A DNA stretch of 64,000 bases from Burkholderia sp. S171 (GCF_009766085.1 NZ_LMUF01000043.1:177938-241937), one strand, 5' to 3'; shown: positions 15,512 through 24,651, counted from the stretch's first letter. Notes: generated by a model from the letters alone, not told the origin. Made by a program: numbers and translations.

Positions 15512-18500
15512 GCCTGCTCGAGTTCTTCATCCGGCGGCGCATCGCGACCAGCTTCCTGGCGATCGCCGTGCTGCTGGTCGGCACGGTGGCGTACTTCCTG
15601 CTGCCGGTCGCGCCTTTGCCGCAGGTCGATTTTCCGACTATCCAGATCGTCGCCAAGTTGCCGGGCGCGAGCGCCGAGACCATGGCGACCTCGGTGGCGA
15701 CGCCGCTCGAACGACAGTTGTCGCTGATCGCGGGCATCACGCAGATGACCTCCTCGAGCTCGCTTGGCACGACCAGCATAGCCGTGCAGTTCGACCTGTC
15801 ACGCGACATAAACGGTGCGGCGCAGGATGTGCAGACGGCCATCAACGCGGCGGGCGGCACATTGCCGAAGAACCTGCCGAACCCGCCCACCTATGAGAAG
15901 GTCAATCCCGCCGACTTCACGCTGCTCTCGCTCGCGCTCACGTCGCCATCGCTTACGCTCACGCAGCTTGATGGCTACGCCGAAGACTATCTCGCGCAGC
16001 AGATCTCGCAGATGCCGGGCGTGGGCCTCGTCGACTTCCACGGTCAGCAACGTCCGTCCGTGCGTATCCAGATCGACCCCGACATGCTTGCTGCCCGCGG
16101 GCTCACGCTGGAGGACGTGCGTGCCATCGTAGGCGTGCAGACAGTGAACGCACCGAAGGGCAGCCTCAACGGTCCAGACCGCTCGGTGGTCTTCAACGCA
16201 ACCGACCAGCTCACCTCGATCCGCGGTTATCGCGACCTGGTCGTGGCCTACAAGAACGGCGCGCCGATCCGCCTGCGGGACCTGGGCACGGTGGTGAGCG
16301 CCGCCGAGGACACGCAGGAGGCGGCATGGCTGCAGCATGACCGGGCGATCATCCTCGATGTCCACAAGCAGCCCGGCTATAACGTGGTGAAGACCATCGC
16401 CAACATCAACGCGGCGCTCCCGGCGCTGCGGGCGACCCTGCCTGCGGCGGCCCATTTGCACGTGGTCGGCGACCGCACCCAGACGATCAACGCTTCCGTC
16501 CATGACGTGCAGTTCACCCTGATGCTCACAGTCGGACTGGTGGTGATGGTGATCTTCGTGTTCCTGCGTAATGTGTGGGCGACCGTGATCCCGAGTCTCA
16601 CGATCCCGCTCTCGCTGGTGGCGACCTTCGCCGTGATGTACCTGCTCGACTACAGCGTCGACAATCTCTCACTGATGGGCCTGACCATCGCCGTGGGCTT
16701 CGTGGTGGACGACGCGATTGTCGTGATCGAGAACGTGATGCGGCACATCGAAGAAGGCGTGCCGCGCATGCAGGCCGCCTTGCTCGGCGCGCGCGAGGTG
16801 CGCTTCACCATCATCTCCATGACCATCTCCCTGATCGCGGTGTTTATCCCCATCTTGCTGATGGGCGGGATCGTAGGGCGCCTCTTTCGCGAGTTCGCGG
16901 TCACGGTGAGCGCTGCGATCATCATGTCGGCGGTCGTCTCGCTCACGCTTACGCCGATGCTGTGCGGCTGGCTCATCCGCACGCCCGGCAGTGACGCCGG
17001 CCGCATGCGCAAGCTCGAAGGCTGGCTTGAGACGGGCTTCACGTGGGTGGAACGGCGCTACGAGCGCGGACTTGACTGGGTTCTGTGCCATCAGAAAACG
17101 ATGCTCGGTGTGACCGTTGCAACGGTCTTCGCCACGGTTGCCCTGTTCGTTGCCATACCCAAGGGATTCTTCCCGCAAGAGGATTCCGGGCTGATCCAGG
17201 GCGTGGCGCAAGCTGCCCCGGACATCTCCCCGCAATTGATGGCCACGAAGATGCAGCAGCTTGGCCATATCATCGAGGCCGATCCCGCTGTCGACAACGT
17301 GTATTACTGGATCGGCGCGAACCCGACCGTGAGTCAGGGCCGGGTCATGATCAACCTCAAGCCGTTCGGCGTTCGCACGGCGAGCGCGGGACAGGTGCTC
17401 AATCGCCTCAAGCCCAAGCTAACGAAGGTGGTGGGAATCACGCTCGGCATGCAGGTGCGGCAGGACATCCAGGTGGGCGGCCGGGTCAGCGCGGCGCAAT
17501 ACCAGTACACGCTGCAGGCGCCGGACGTTGTCCTGCTGAATCACTGGGCGCAAGTCCTCACCACTCGCCTCGCCGCGCTGCCCGAAATTACTGACGTCAT
17601 TTCCGATCAGCAGGCGTCCGCCACGAGCGCGACGCTCGTGATCGATCGCAGCACGGCGTCGCGCTTCGGGATCACCGCGCAGGCTATCGACGACACGCTC
17701 TACGACGCTTTCGGCCAGCGCCAGGTCGCGACCCTGTTCACGCAACTGAACCAGTACTACGTAGTCGAGGAAGTCGATCCGCGCTTTCAGCTGACCATCG
17801 ACGCGCTTTCGCGCCTGTACGTTCGCTCCCCCGCGACCGGCGCGCTTGTGCCGCTCAGCACGCTGGCGAAGATAGAGAACAACGTCTCGCCGATATCCGT
17901 GAATCACCAGGGCCTGTTCCCGTCGGTCACGATCTCGTTCAACCTTGCATCCGGTCAGTCGCTCGGCAACGCGGTGGCCGCGATCCGCCGGGCCGAAATC
18001 GCCGCGCGCAAGCCCGACGCGCTGACCACCACGTTCCAGGGTACGGCGCAGGCGTTCCAGGCGTCCCTCGCAAGCGAGCCTTACCTGATCGCCGCGGCGC
18101 TTGTCGTGGTCTACCTGATCCTCGGCATTCTTTACGAGAGCGCGATTCATCCGCTCACCATCATCTCAACGTTGCCGTCGGCGGGCGTAGGGGCGCTGCT
18201 GGCGCTGATGCTGTGCGGGCAGGACCTGTCGATCATGGGGATCATCGGCATCATTCTCCTGATCGGCATCGTGAAGAAGAACGCCATCATGATGATCGAC
18301 TTCGCCCTGGTGGCCGAGCGGGAGCGCGGCATGACCCCGCACGACGCGATCCGCCAGGCCTGCGTGCTGCGGTTTCGCCCGATCATGATGACCACGCTCG
18401 CAGCGCTTTTTGGCGCCTTGCCGCTTGCGCTCGGGCACGGAGCTGGCGCGGAATTGCGGGTGCCGCTCGGGATCGCGATCGTAGGCGGCCTGATCCTCTC

Positions 18501-18621
18501 GCAGATGCTGACGCTGTTCACCACGCCCGTCGTTCATCTCTGGTTCGACAGACTCGCGCACTGGATCGACGTCAAGCGCTCTGCGGACCCGGCCGCCGGA
18601 CGCGATCCGGCTCATTCGTAG
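15508..18621 (+). CDS. RND efflux inner-membrane pump, MdtC/MuxC-like HAE1 family
   Basis: A 1037-residue proton-driven pump starting MSLLEFFIRRRIATSFLAIA at the ATGA overlap (15508-15511). The frame is open upstream to 15154, but that stretch is shadow coding of the adaptor gene. Twelve transmembrane helices are expected. TM4 carries the proton-relay pair in GFVVDDAIVVIENVMRHIEEG, and later helices include GIIGIILLIGIVKKNAIMMIDFAL. Porter-domain motifs such as PLPQVDFPTIQI are intact. MdtBC-type systems usually have two different pump proteins; only one is present here, so a homotrimer is likely. No terminator with a T tract follows, but a bulged GC hairpin lies at 18703. Confidence 0.96.
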   Translation: MSLLEFFIRRRIATSFLAIAVLLVGTVAYFLLPVAPLPQVDFPTIQIVAKLPGASAETMATSVATPLERQLSLIAGITQMTSSSSLGTTSIAVQFDLSRDINGAAQDVQTAINAAGGTLPKNLPNPPTYEKVNPADFTLLSLALTSPSLTLTQLDGYAEDYLAQQISQMPGVGLVDFHGQQRPSVRIQIDPDMLAARGLTLEDVRAIVGVQTVNAPKGSLNGPDRSVVFNATDQLTSIRGYRDLVVAYKNGAPIRLRDLGTVVSAAEDTQEAAWLQHDRAIILDVHKQPGYNVVKTIANINAALPALRATLPAAAHLHVVGDRTQTINASVHDVQFTLMLTVGLVVMVIFVFLRNVWATVIPSLTIPLSLVATFAVMYLLDYSVDNLSLMGLTIAVGFVVDDAIVVIENVMRHIEEGVPRMQAALLGAREVRFTIISMTISLIAVFIPILLMGGIVGRLFREFAVTVSAAIIMSAVVSLTLTPMLCGWLIRTPGSDAGRMRKLEGWLETGFTWVERRYERGLDWVLCHQKTMLGVTVATVFATVALFVAIPKGFFPQEDSGLIQGVAQAAPDISPQLMATKMQQLGHIIEADPAVDNVYYWIGANPTVSQGRVMINLKPFGVRTASAGQVLNRLKPKLTKVVGITLGMQVRQDIQVGGRVSAAQYQYTLQAPDVVLLNHWAQVLTTRLAALPEITDVISDQQASATSATLVIDRSTASRFGITAQAIDDTLYDAFGQRQVATLFTQLNQYYVVEEVDPRFQLTIDALSRLYVRSPATGALVPLSTLAKIENNVSPISVNHQGLFPSVTISFNLASGQSLGNAVAAIRRAEIAARKPDALTTTFQGTAQAFQASLASEPYLIAAALVVVYLILGILYESAIHPLTIISTLPSAGVGALLALMLCGQDLSIMGIIGIILLIGIVKKNAIMMIDFALVAERERGMTPHDAIRQACVLRFRPIMMTTLAALFGALPLALGHGAGAELRVPLGIAIVGGLILSQMLTLFTTPVVHLWFDRLAHWIDVKRSADPAAGRDPAHS

Positions 18622-18702
18622 CTGGCAACCTGGCCGATGATCGCGAGGACGGTCAGGAAGACTCGCCACACAGGCGTAAGGGGGACCTTGAAAGTGAAGG
18701 AG

Positions 18703-18729
18703 GCGGGTGTGTCGCTCTACACATCCCGC
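18703..18729. terminator. Possible terminator hairpin between convergent genes
   Basis: GCGGG-TGTGT pairs with ACACATCCCGC around a six-base loop with one bulged base. It lies between the ends of the pump gene and hpnJ. There is no T tract, so rho-independent function is uncertain. Confidence 0.35.
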
Positions 18730-18730
18730 T

Positions 18731-20152
18731 TCATGCCTCGTGAGCCCGCAGGAATTTGAAAAATGCCACACCTTCCTGCAGGCGCCGCTTCATCATCTCC
18801 CAGCTCATCAGCATCTCGCGCACGATCTCCCAGATCTTTGATGGCCTGAAATAGAAGCGCTTATAGAATTCTTCCACGCTGTGATAGATCTCGTCGCTTG
18901 AGAGATGCGGATAGCTGATCGCCGCCAGCTGGACGCCCGTGGCGCTCACCAGATTGCTGATGTTATTTTCTTTCAGCCAGCCATTCTCGATTGCCTGTTT
19001 GTGCAGGGACGTGCCCGGGTAGGGCGCGGCGAGGGAGACCTGGATCGTATGGGGGTTGATCTCCTTCGCGTATTCAATGGTCTTCTGAATCGTCTCGTGT
19101 GTTTCGCCCGGCAATCCGATAATGAAGGTGCCGTGAATCTTGATGTCGAGCTTGCGGCAGTCCTCGCTGAAGCGGCGCGCGATGTCGGTGCGCAACCCTT
19201 TCTTGATGTTAAGGAGGATCTGGTCGTCGCCGGATTCGTAGCCGACCAGCAGGAGCCGCAGTCCGTTATCCTTCATCACCTTGAGGGTCGAGTACGGCAC
19301 GTTTGCTTTCGCGTTGCATGACCATGTCACGCCCAACTTGCCCAAGCCGCGCGCGATCTCTTCGGCGCGGGGCTTGAAGTCCGTGAAGGTATCGTCGTCG
19401 AACATGATCTCCTTGACTTCGGGCATGTTGTCCCTGATCCACGTCACTTCCGCGATCACATTCTCGACCGAACGCGTGCGATAACGATGACCGCCCACGG
19501 TCTGCGGCCAGAGGCAGAAGGTGCACTTCGATCGGCAACCACGACCGGTATAGATCGATACATACGGATGCTTGAGGTAGCCGCTGAAATAGTTCTCAAT
19601 CTTCAGATCGCGTTTGTAGACCGGCGCGACGAAAGGCAACTCGTCCATGTTCTCAAGGATCGGGCGGGCGTCGTTGTGCATGATCCCGCCATCGGGTAAG
19701 CGATAGCTCAGTCCCAGAATCGACTCGAACGGCAGTTCTTTCGCGATGTCCCGGCACGTGAAATCGAATTCTTCACGGCACACGAAGTCGATCGCCTCGC
19801 TTGCCGTGAGCGAGCCGTGAGGGTCGACCGCGACCTTAGCCCCCACCATGCCGATGAGTATTGTCGGCATGCGTTGTTTCAAATGCTCCGCGAACAACGC
19901 GTCGGTAGGAAACGACGGTGTGCTCGTATGAATGATGACCAGGTCGTACTCTTCCGCGATGTCGAGTGACGCCTCCACGGAGAGGCCGTCCGCGGGAGCG
20001 TCCAGAACGCGGCTGCCCGCGATCAGCGCGGCGGGCTGTGCAAGCCAGGTGGGATACCAGAAGGACCGGATCTCGCGCCTGGTCTGGTAGCGCGAACCTG
20101 CTCCGCCACCGAAGCCGTCGAACGACGGGGCCTGAAGAAACAGTGTTTTCAT
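18731..20152 (-). CDS. hpnJ: Hopanoid-associated B12-binding radical SAM protein HpnJ
   Basis: A 473-residue protein. The N-terminal Rossmann-like cobalamin-binding region (about 1-140) begins MKTLFLQAPSFDGFGGGAGS, which is characteristic of HpnJ. The radical SAM domain follows, with the iron-sulfur motif GCRSKCTFC (Cys206, Cys210, Cys213) and a SAM-binding region including FDDDTFTDF and HGTFIIGLPGET. In Burkholderia, HpnJ is reported to be needed for the cyclitol ether head group of extended hopanoids, lipids that stabilise the outer membrane. No other hopanoid gene is nearby, so it is an isolated copy. It is convergent with the RND operon. Confidence 0.88.
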   Translation of the reverse strand: MKTLFLQAPSFDGFGGGAGSRYQTRREIRSFWYPTWLAQPAALIAGSRVLDAPADGLSVEASLDIAEEYDLVIIHTSTPSFPTDALFAEHLKQRMPTILIGMVGAKVAVDPHGSLTASEAIDFVCREEFDFTCRDIAKELPFESILGLSYRLPDGGIMHNDARPILENMDELPFVAPVYKRDLKIENYFSGYLKHPYVSIYTGRGCRSKCTFCLWPQTVGGHRYRTRSVENVIAEVTWIRDNMPEVKEIMFDDDTFTDFKPRAEEIARGLGKLGVTWSCNAKANVPYSTLKVMKDNGLRLLLVGYESGDDQILLNIKKGLRTDIARRFSEDCRKLDIKIHGTFIIGLPGETHETIQKTIEYAKEINPHTIQVSLAAPYPGTSLHKQAIENGWLKENNISNLVSATGVQLAAISYPHLSSDEIYHSVEEFYKRFYFRPSKIWEIVREMLMSWEMMKRRLQEGVAFFKFLRAHEA

Positions 20153-20633
20153 GGGTGCTCCGAAGAATATTGAAGAGCTGACCGGCTCGCCCGTCCGCTT
20201 CGGGCAGAGGCGACGGGCAACGCAAAGACTACGGATGTGATCGGATCAGGTCTCCAAGATAGATCGGGCTTTTAATCGAGTGCGGAATGGGCGCTGTGCC
20301 AGGGCATCGTGTCTCGGCGCAGCGGGGGCCGCAAGACAGGCAGAAGCCGGCGCGCTCGCGATCGGACAGCGAAGCCTCGGATGCATGCCGCATGTCTCCG
20401 TATTCAAGGTATGCAGGCCTGTTCGGATAAGCCACGTTCTTACTGAGCCGAGTCGCGCGGAGGAACGACGAGTCGGTGAGCGAACGATGCTCGGATTATC
20501 CTTAAGGGATGCTTAACCTGGGTCCAAGCGGTAATCGTGCTGAATGGGATTCGAAAGAGATCAGGGGAAATGACAGGCTGAAGGCCGGCACACGGCAGAG
20601 GCCGTGCGCTCCTTCCCGGTCGCGTTCGCAATG

Positions 20634-20649
20634 GACACCTTTCCCGGAC
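20634..20649 (+). promoter_or_regulatory. Candidate enhancer (UAS) of the DctD-like activator, promoter 3
   Basis: GACACCTTTCCCGGAC matches the promoter-2 site at 15 of 16 bases and ends 94 bp before the -24 GG. It also forms a direct repeat GGACAC-N7-GGACAC (20633-20651), which would place two half-sites on one helix face region. Confidence 0.65.
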
Positions 20650-20740
20650 ACGAAACGTCGCGTTGTCTGACTTTCCACAACGACAGCGAGCAAGCAAAGT
20701 GTGAATACGCTACCAGTCAATGACTTGGTCCGCGAGAAAA

Positions 20741-20758
20741 CTGGCACGTGCCTTGCAC
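20741..20758 (+). promoter_or_regulatory. Sigma-54 (-24/-12) promoter of second porin
   Basis: CTGGCACGTGCCTTGCAC fits TGGCACG-N4-TTGC, with GG at 20743 and GC at 20755. The predicted start is near 20767, leaving a leader of about 208 nt, close to the roughly 205-nt leader of the first porin. Confidence 0.88.
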
Positions 20759-20834
20759 TACGGTTGCGTCCAGGTGCCGTGCTAGTCACATCAAGGTCTG
20801 TGCTGAAAAATCTCGAACCCGTTAGGTTGCCGAA

Positions 20835-20888
20835 CTGCTACGCGTCTGCCGGTCGCGTAGCAGCCAGCCGGTACAAGCTGGCGGCTGG
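20835..20888 (+). promoter_or_regulatory. Tandem hairpins in the porin leader
   Basis: CTGCTACGCG (20835-20844) pairs perfectly with CGCGTAGCAG (20854-20863) around a nine-base loop. Directly after it CCAGCC (20864-20869) pairs with GGCTGG (20883-20888). Both lie in the predicted 5' leader. No T tract follows, so a control or stability element is more likely than a terminator. Confidence 0.45.
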
Positions 20889-20975
20889 AGTTGGCCTCCA
20901 AGAACGGACGGACAGGGAAGCAGCGTGAACAGATCATCGAAATCAATAATTTATCTGCGATACCCTGGAGGAAAG

Positions 20976-22121
20976 GTGAGAAGTCGTTATTTAGGCATAC
21001 TATTCTTTGGATCTGTGATGCTCTCCTCCGGAGCTAAGGCGCAAAGCTCCGTTACGCTGTATGGAACGCTGGATGAGGCTGCGGTCTATTTTAATAATGC
21101 AGGACATGGCTCTCTCTTCCAGATGCAAGGCGGCGACCTGGATGCGAACAGATGGGGATTGAAGGGCGAAGAGGATCTTGGTAATGGCATCAAGGCAGTC
21201 TTCGACCTTGAAAATGGCTTCGAAATTAATTCAGGGGCCCTTGCGCAAGGCGGCCGGGAATTTGGCATGCAGGCGTTCGTTGGTTTGTCGAGTGACTCCT
21301 TGGGAACACTGACGCTCGGTCGCCAGTACGATCCCATCGTGGATCTGGTCCAGCCCATTACCGCCGACGGCTACGGCGCCGCGTTCTCGACACCTGGCGA
21401 CGCGGACAACAACGACAACACGCTTTGGGTCGACAATGCAGTCAAGTATGTGAGCCCGAACTATGCCGGATTTCAGTATGAGTTGCTCTACGCTCTCGGC
21501 GGTGTAGCGGGCAGCACGACGTCCGGCCAAACCTATTCAGCGGCGGCGCTCTACGGAAACGGAGGATTCAGCTTTGCCGTGGGCTACTTCTTCGCCAAGA
21601 ATGACGAGGCGGGCGGGAACGGCTCGGCGGATCAAATCCAAAACAATTCCGTGACGCCGCTCTTCGGCGATACAGCCTTTGTCGGCTCGCGACAGATAGC
21701 GCAGGCCGCGGCTCAATACGTAATCGGTTCGCTTACCGCGAATGTGCGATACAGCAATGTGGAGTACAAACCTTACGTCGATTTCGGAGCGTTCAATCGT
21801 ACCGAGAACTTTAATATAGGCGCCGCTTCGCTTGGCTGGCAGGTCAGGCCGACAGTCCTGCTGGCGATTGGCTACACCTTCACGAAATCGAGCGGAGCAG
21901 CGTCCGCGACGTACAACTCGGTGGCTGCCACTTCGCAGTACAGCCTGTCCAAGCGAACCGTACTGTACGCGACGGCCGGCTATACGCATGCGAGCGGTTC
22001 GACCTTCAGCAGCGACGGCGCAACCCTCATGCCTGCGGGAGGGACTGTGAGCGACATGACATCGAGCTCCAGCACACCGAACCAGGTCGCCTTGTTGATC
22101 GGCATCCTGCACAGATTCTGA
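20976..22121 (+). CDS. Gram-negative porin (second paralogue)
   Basis: An outer-membrane porin of 381 residues, the same length as the porin at 2295 when read from GTG 20976. That start follows GGAGG by four bases and gives a clean signal peptide (RSRYLGILFFGSVMLSSGAKA). An upstream GTG at 20925 would add 17 residues and cannot be excluded. Mature strands begin QSSVTLYGTLDEAAV, with GLKGEEDLGNGIKAVFDLENGF and a C-terminal NQVALLIGILHRF ending in Phe. It has its own sigma-54 promoter with a UAS nearly identical to that of the hydrolase gene, so it belongs to the same predicted regulon although it is 19 kb from the activator. It is immediately upstream of catechol genes, hinting at aromatic acid uptake. 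Confidence 0.93.
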   Translation: MRSRYLGILFFGSVMLSSGAKAQSSVTLYGTLDEAAVYFNNAGHGSLFQMQGGDLDANRWGLKGEEDLGNGIKAVFDLENGFEINSGALAQGGREFGMQAFVGLSSDSLGTLTLGRQYDPIVDLVQPITADGYGAAFSTPGDADNNDNTLWVDNAVKYVSPNYAGFQYELLYALGGVAGSTTSGQTYSAAALYGNGGFSFAVGYFFAKNDEAGGNGSADQIQNNSVTPLFGDTAFVGSRQIAQAAAQYVIGSLTANVRYSNVEYKPYVDFGAFNRTENFNIGAASLGWQVRPTVLLAIGYTFTKSSGAASATYNSVAATSQYSLSKRTVLYATAGYTHASGSTFSSDGATLMPAGGTVSDMTSSSSTPNQVALLIGILHRF

Positions 22122-22459
22122 GCTTAAGGCGGTTGGCTTCATGATCTCTGGCTCCAGCCGCAAGGCAGCGTCGACATTGGAGCTGCTCCTAAGACCCGAG
22201 GCATGAGCAGTACGTGGCAAAACGCCGATGAAGAGGCGAGTGGATTCATGGGCCCTCCCTTTGCCGAATCTTCCCGTTTCGTCCACTAGTTCCGGGAGGG
22301 TCGAATTTTGTCGACGCTGTCTTCAAGACTGTAAGTTCAACGTTCACCTATTAGAAAAATATCCGCTCCATACCTTCAGGGTATGAAAGTAGTCGGAAGC
22401 GGTGTTGGACTTCCTGGTTCGTTTCTTTCTACCATGTGTGCTCCTGGAGGGAACGCACG
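22122..22459. other. Intergenic region upstream of catBA
   Basis: No gene is supported. The region contains a BenM/CatM-type operator at 22370-22384 about 75 bp before catB. No terminator with a T tract is visible after the porin. Confidence 0.7.
22370..22384 (+). promoter_or_regulatory. LysR-type operator, BenM/CatM consensus ATAC-N7-GTAT
   Basis: ATACCTTCAGGGTAT is an exact ATAC-N7-GTAT match, the documented primary site of the muconate-responsive activators BenM/CatM (CatR-like). It is centred about 83 bp before the catB start codon, the expected position for LysR-type activation. The cognate regulator is not adjacent. Confidence 0.7.
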
Positions 22460-23605
22460 ATGGTGACAGAAGTAAAACCAACGCTAAAAGCAGCGGTGCA
22501 AATCGAAAGCGTGGAAACGCTGCTGATAGACGTACCAACGATCCGGCCGCATCGCCTGTCGGTCGCGACCATGAATTGCCAGACCCTGGTGCTGGTCCGG
22601 ATTCGCTGCTCGGACGGCATAAGCGGCGTGGGCGAGGGCACGACCATCGGCGGTCTCGCGTATGGCGAGGAGAGTCCCGAGAGCATCAAGGTCAATATTG
22701 ATACCTACTTCGCGCCCTTGCTCAAAGGGTTGGATGCAACGCGGCCCGGTGCGGCCATGGCGAAGCTGCGCAAGCTGTTCCAAGGCAATCGTTTTGCGAA
22801 ATGCGCGGTGGAAACGGCGCTCTTCGACGCCCAGGCTCAACGGATCGGCGTGCCGCTGTCGGAGTTGTTCGGCGGCCGCGTGACGGACTCGGTTGAAGTG
22901 GCGTGGACGCTGGCGAGCGGCAATACACGGCGTGACATCGATGAAGCCGAGCAGATGCTGGACCTGCGGCGGCATCGCGTGTTCAAGCTGAAGATTGGTT
23001 CGGGCGCGGTGGCTGACGATGTAGCCCATGTCGTGGCAATCAAGAAAGCGCTCGGTGAGCGCGGCGACGTGCGCGTGGATGTGAACCAGGCATGGAGCGA
23101 GTCTGACGCCATCTGGGCGTTGCCGCGCTTCGCCGATGCCGGCGTCAGTCTTGTCGAGCAACCCATAGCCGCGACGAATCACGCGGGCCTCAAGCGCCTC
23201 ACCGACCTCGCCCGCGTGCCGATCATGGCTGACGAAGCACTGCATGGCCCAGCCGATGCATTCGCACTGGCGAGCAACCGTTCCGCCGATGTCTTCGCCG
23301 TCAAGATTGCCCAGTCCGGCGGACTGCTGGGCGCGGCAAGCGTTGCATCGATCGCGCTTGCGGCTCATATCGACTTGTATGGCGGCACGATGCTGGAGGG
23401 AGCGATCGGCACGATTGCATCGGCGCAACTGTTCAGCACGTTCGGCTCGTTAAAGTGGGGGACGGAGTTGTTCGGCCCGCTCTTGCTGACCGAGGAAATT
23501 CTCACTGAACCCCTGCGATATGAAGACTTTTCGCTGCACCTGCCGCACGGTCCAGGTCTGGGCGTCACGCTCGACTGGGAACGGATCGAACGGCTGCGGC
23601 GTTGA
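22460..23605 (+). CDS. catB: Muconate cycloisomerase
   Basis: A 381-residue enolase-superfamily enzyme converting cis,cis-muconate to muconolactone in the catechol branch of the beta-ketoadipate pathway. The catalytic KxK pair is at FKLKIG (Lys176, Lys178). Mn2+ ligands are Asp207 (RVDVNQ), Glu233 (VEQP) and Asp258 (ADEA), and Lys282 lies in AVKIAQSGG. The ATG at 22460 follows GGAGG by nine bases; the frame upstream to 22436 lacks a better site. It is followed by catA after 64 bp. A BenM-type operator lies upstream. The muconolactone isomerase gene catC, commonly linked, is not in the window. Confidence 0.96.
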   Translation: MVTEVKPTLKAAVQIESVETLLIDVPTIRPHRLSVATMNCQTLVLVRIRCSDGISGVGEGTTIGGLAYGEESPESIKVNIDTYFAPLLKGLDATRPGAAMAKLRKLFQGNRFAKCAVETALFDAQAQRIGVPLSELFGGRVTDSVEVAWTLASGNTRRDIDEAEQMLDLRRHRVFKLKIGSGAVADDVAHVVAIKKALGERGDVRVDVNQAWSESDAIWALPRFADAGVSLVEQPIAATNHAGLKRLTDLARVPIMADEALHGPADAFALASNRSADVFAVKIAQSGGLLGAASVASIALAAHIDLYGGTMLEGAIGTIASAQLFSTFGSLKWGTELFGPLLLTEEILTEPLRYEDFSLHLPHGPGLGVTLDWERIERLRR

Positions 23606-23669
23606 CTCTCACTAATCTGCACTAGTTCGCACTCACCGCACCGCCCCCCTACAACACATGGAGACAAAC

Positions 23670-24578
23670 ATGAACCACCCAGCTATCGACGCGCTGCTCA
23701 AGACCATTAACGACAGCGCCACCAGCGACGGCAATGCGCGCACGAAGGCGATCGTGAACCGCGTGATACGAGACCTGTTTTATACGATTGAAGATCTCGA
23801 TGTACAGCCCGATGAGTTCTGGACCGCGCTAAACTATCTAGGCGAAGCGGGCAAGAGCGGTGAGCTTGGACTGCTTGCTGCGGGCTTGGGCTTCGAGCAT
23901 TTCCTCGACTTGCGGATGGATGAGGCGGAAGCGAAGGCAGGACTTGAAGGCGGTACGCCGCGCACGATCGAAGGGCCGTTGTATGTGGCCGGCGCGCCGG
24001 AGTCGGTCGGGCATGCACGTCTGGACGACGGCACGGATCCGGGCGAAACGCTCGTGATGCGCGGTCGCGTGATTGGCGAAGATGGCGCACCGCTCAAGGA
24101 TGCGCTGGTTGAGGTATGGCACGCCAATCATCTGGGGAACTACTCATATTTCGACGCATCGCAACCTGCCTTCAATCTGCGTCGAACCATTCGTACCGAT
24201 AACGCGGGTAACTACAGCTTTACGAGTGTTGTACCGGTCGGCTACAGCGTGCCGCCGGCGGGCAAGACCCAGCAATTACTCGACCAGTTGGGCCGCCACG
24301 GTCATCGTCCGGCGCATATCCACTTCTTTATCTCAGCGCCGGGTTATCGCAAGCTGACGACGCAGATCAACATTGATGGCGATCCGTATCTGTGGGACGA
24401 CTTCGCATTTGCCACGCGCGATGGTCTTGTACCCGCGCTTAAAAAGGCGGAAGGGGCAGAAGGCAAACCGTATGGCGTGGAGGGTCAGTTCGTGCTGATC
24501 GATTTCGACTTCACACTATTCAAGCAACGCGAAGATGTGAAAAGCACGGAGGTCGAACGCGTGCGCGCGGGAGCCTGA
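23670..24578 (+). CDS. catA: Catechol 1,2-dioxygenase
   Basis: A 302-residue intradiol dioxygenase that opens catechol to cis,cis-muconate using non-heme Fe(III). The N-terminal helical dimerisation region (about 1-100) precedes the catalytic beta-sandwich. Iron ligands are a tyrosine in GNYSYF (Tyr158 by motif), Tyr192 in VPVGYSVP and His216/His218 in RPAHIHFF. The ATG at 23670 is preferred over 23658 because GGAGA lies six bases upstream of it. It supplies the substrate for CatB and would receive catechol from anthranilate, benzoate or salicylate degradation. A hairpin with a T tract follows at 24623, closing a two-gene catBA unit. Confidence 0.97.
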   Translation: MNHPAIDALLKTINDSATSDGNARTKAIVNRVIRDLFYTIEDLDVQPDEFWTALNYLGEAGKSGELGLLAAGLGFEHFLDLRMDEAEAKAGLEGGTPRTIEGPLYVAGAPESVGHARLDDGTDPGETLVMRGRVIGEDGAPLKDALVEVWHANHLGNYSYFDASQPAFNLRRTIRTDNAGNYSFTSVVPVGYSVPPAGKTQQLLDQLGRHGHRPAHIHFFISAPGYRKLTTQINIDGDPYLWDDFAFATRDGLVPALKKAEGAEGKPYGVEGQFVLIDFDFTLFKQREDVKSTEVERVRAGA

Positions 24579-24622
24579 TAGTCGCAGAGGTCGAACACCT
24601 TGAAGCCTGGATCGCTGCTTAC

Positions 24623-24651
24623 CGCTGCAATGCGGTGCAGCGAATTTTTTT
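24623..24651 (+). terminator. Rho-independent terminator of catBA
   Basis: CGCTGC (24623-24628) and GCAGCG (24637-24642) form a stem, followed by AATTTTTTT. It lies 45 bp after the catA stop and before the convergent anti-sigma gene. Confidence 0.65.

Larger units (their letters stand above)
20153..20975. other. Long gene-free region upstream of second porin
   Basis: About 820 bp with no convincing gene; small frames on either strand lack family features. The right half contains a UAS-like site (20634), a sigma-54 promoter (20741) and a 208-nt leader with hairpins (20835-20888). The left half should carry the hpnJ promoter, and no operon partner is seen there. Confidence 0.7.

Noticed and set aside
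20229..20435. 68-codon leftward frame upstream of hpnJ
   Set aside because: No recognisable motif, no ribosome site and low complexity of composition; listed as intergenic.
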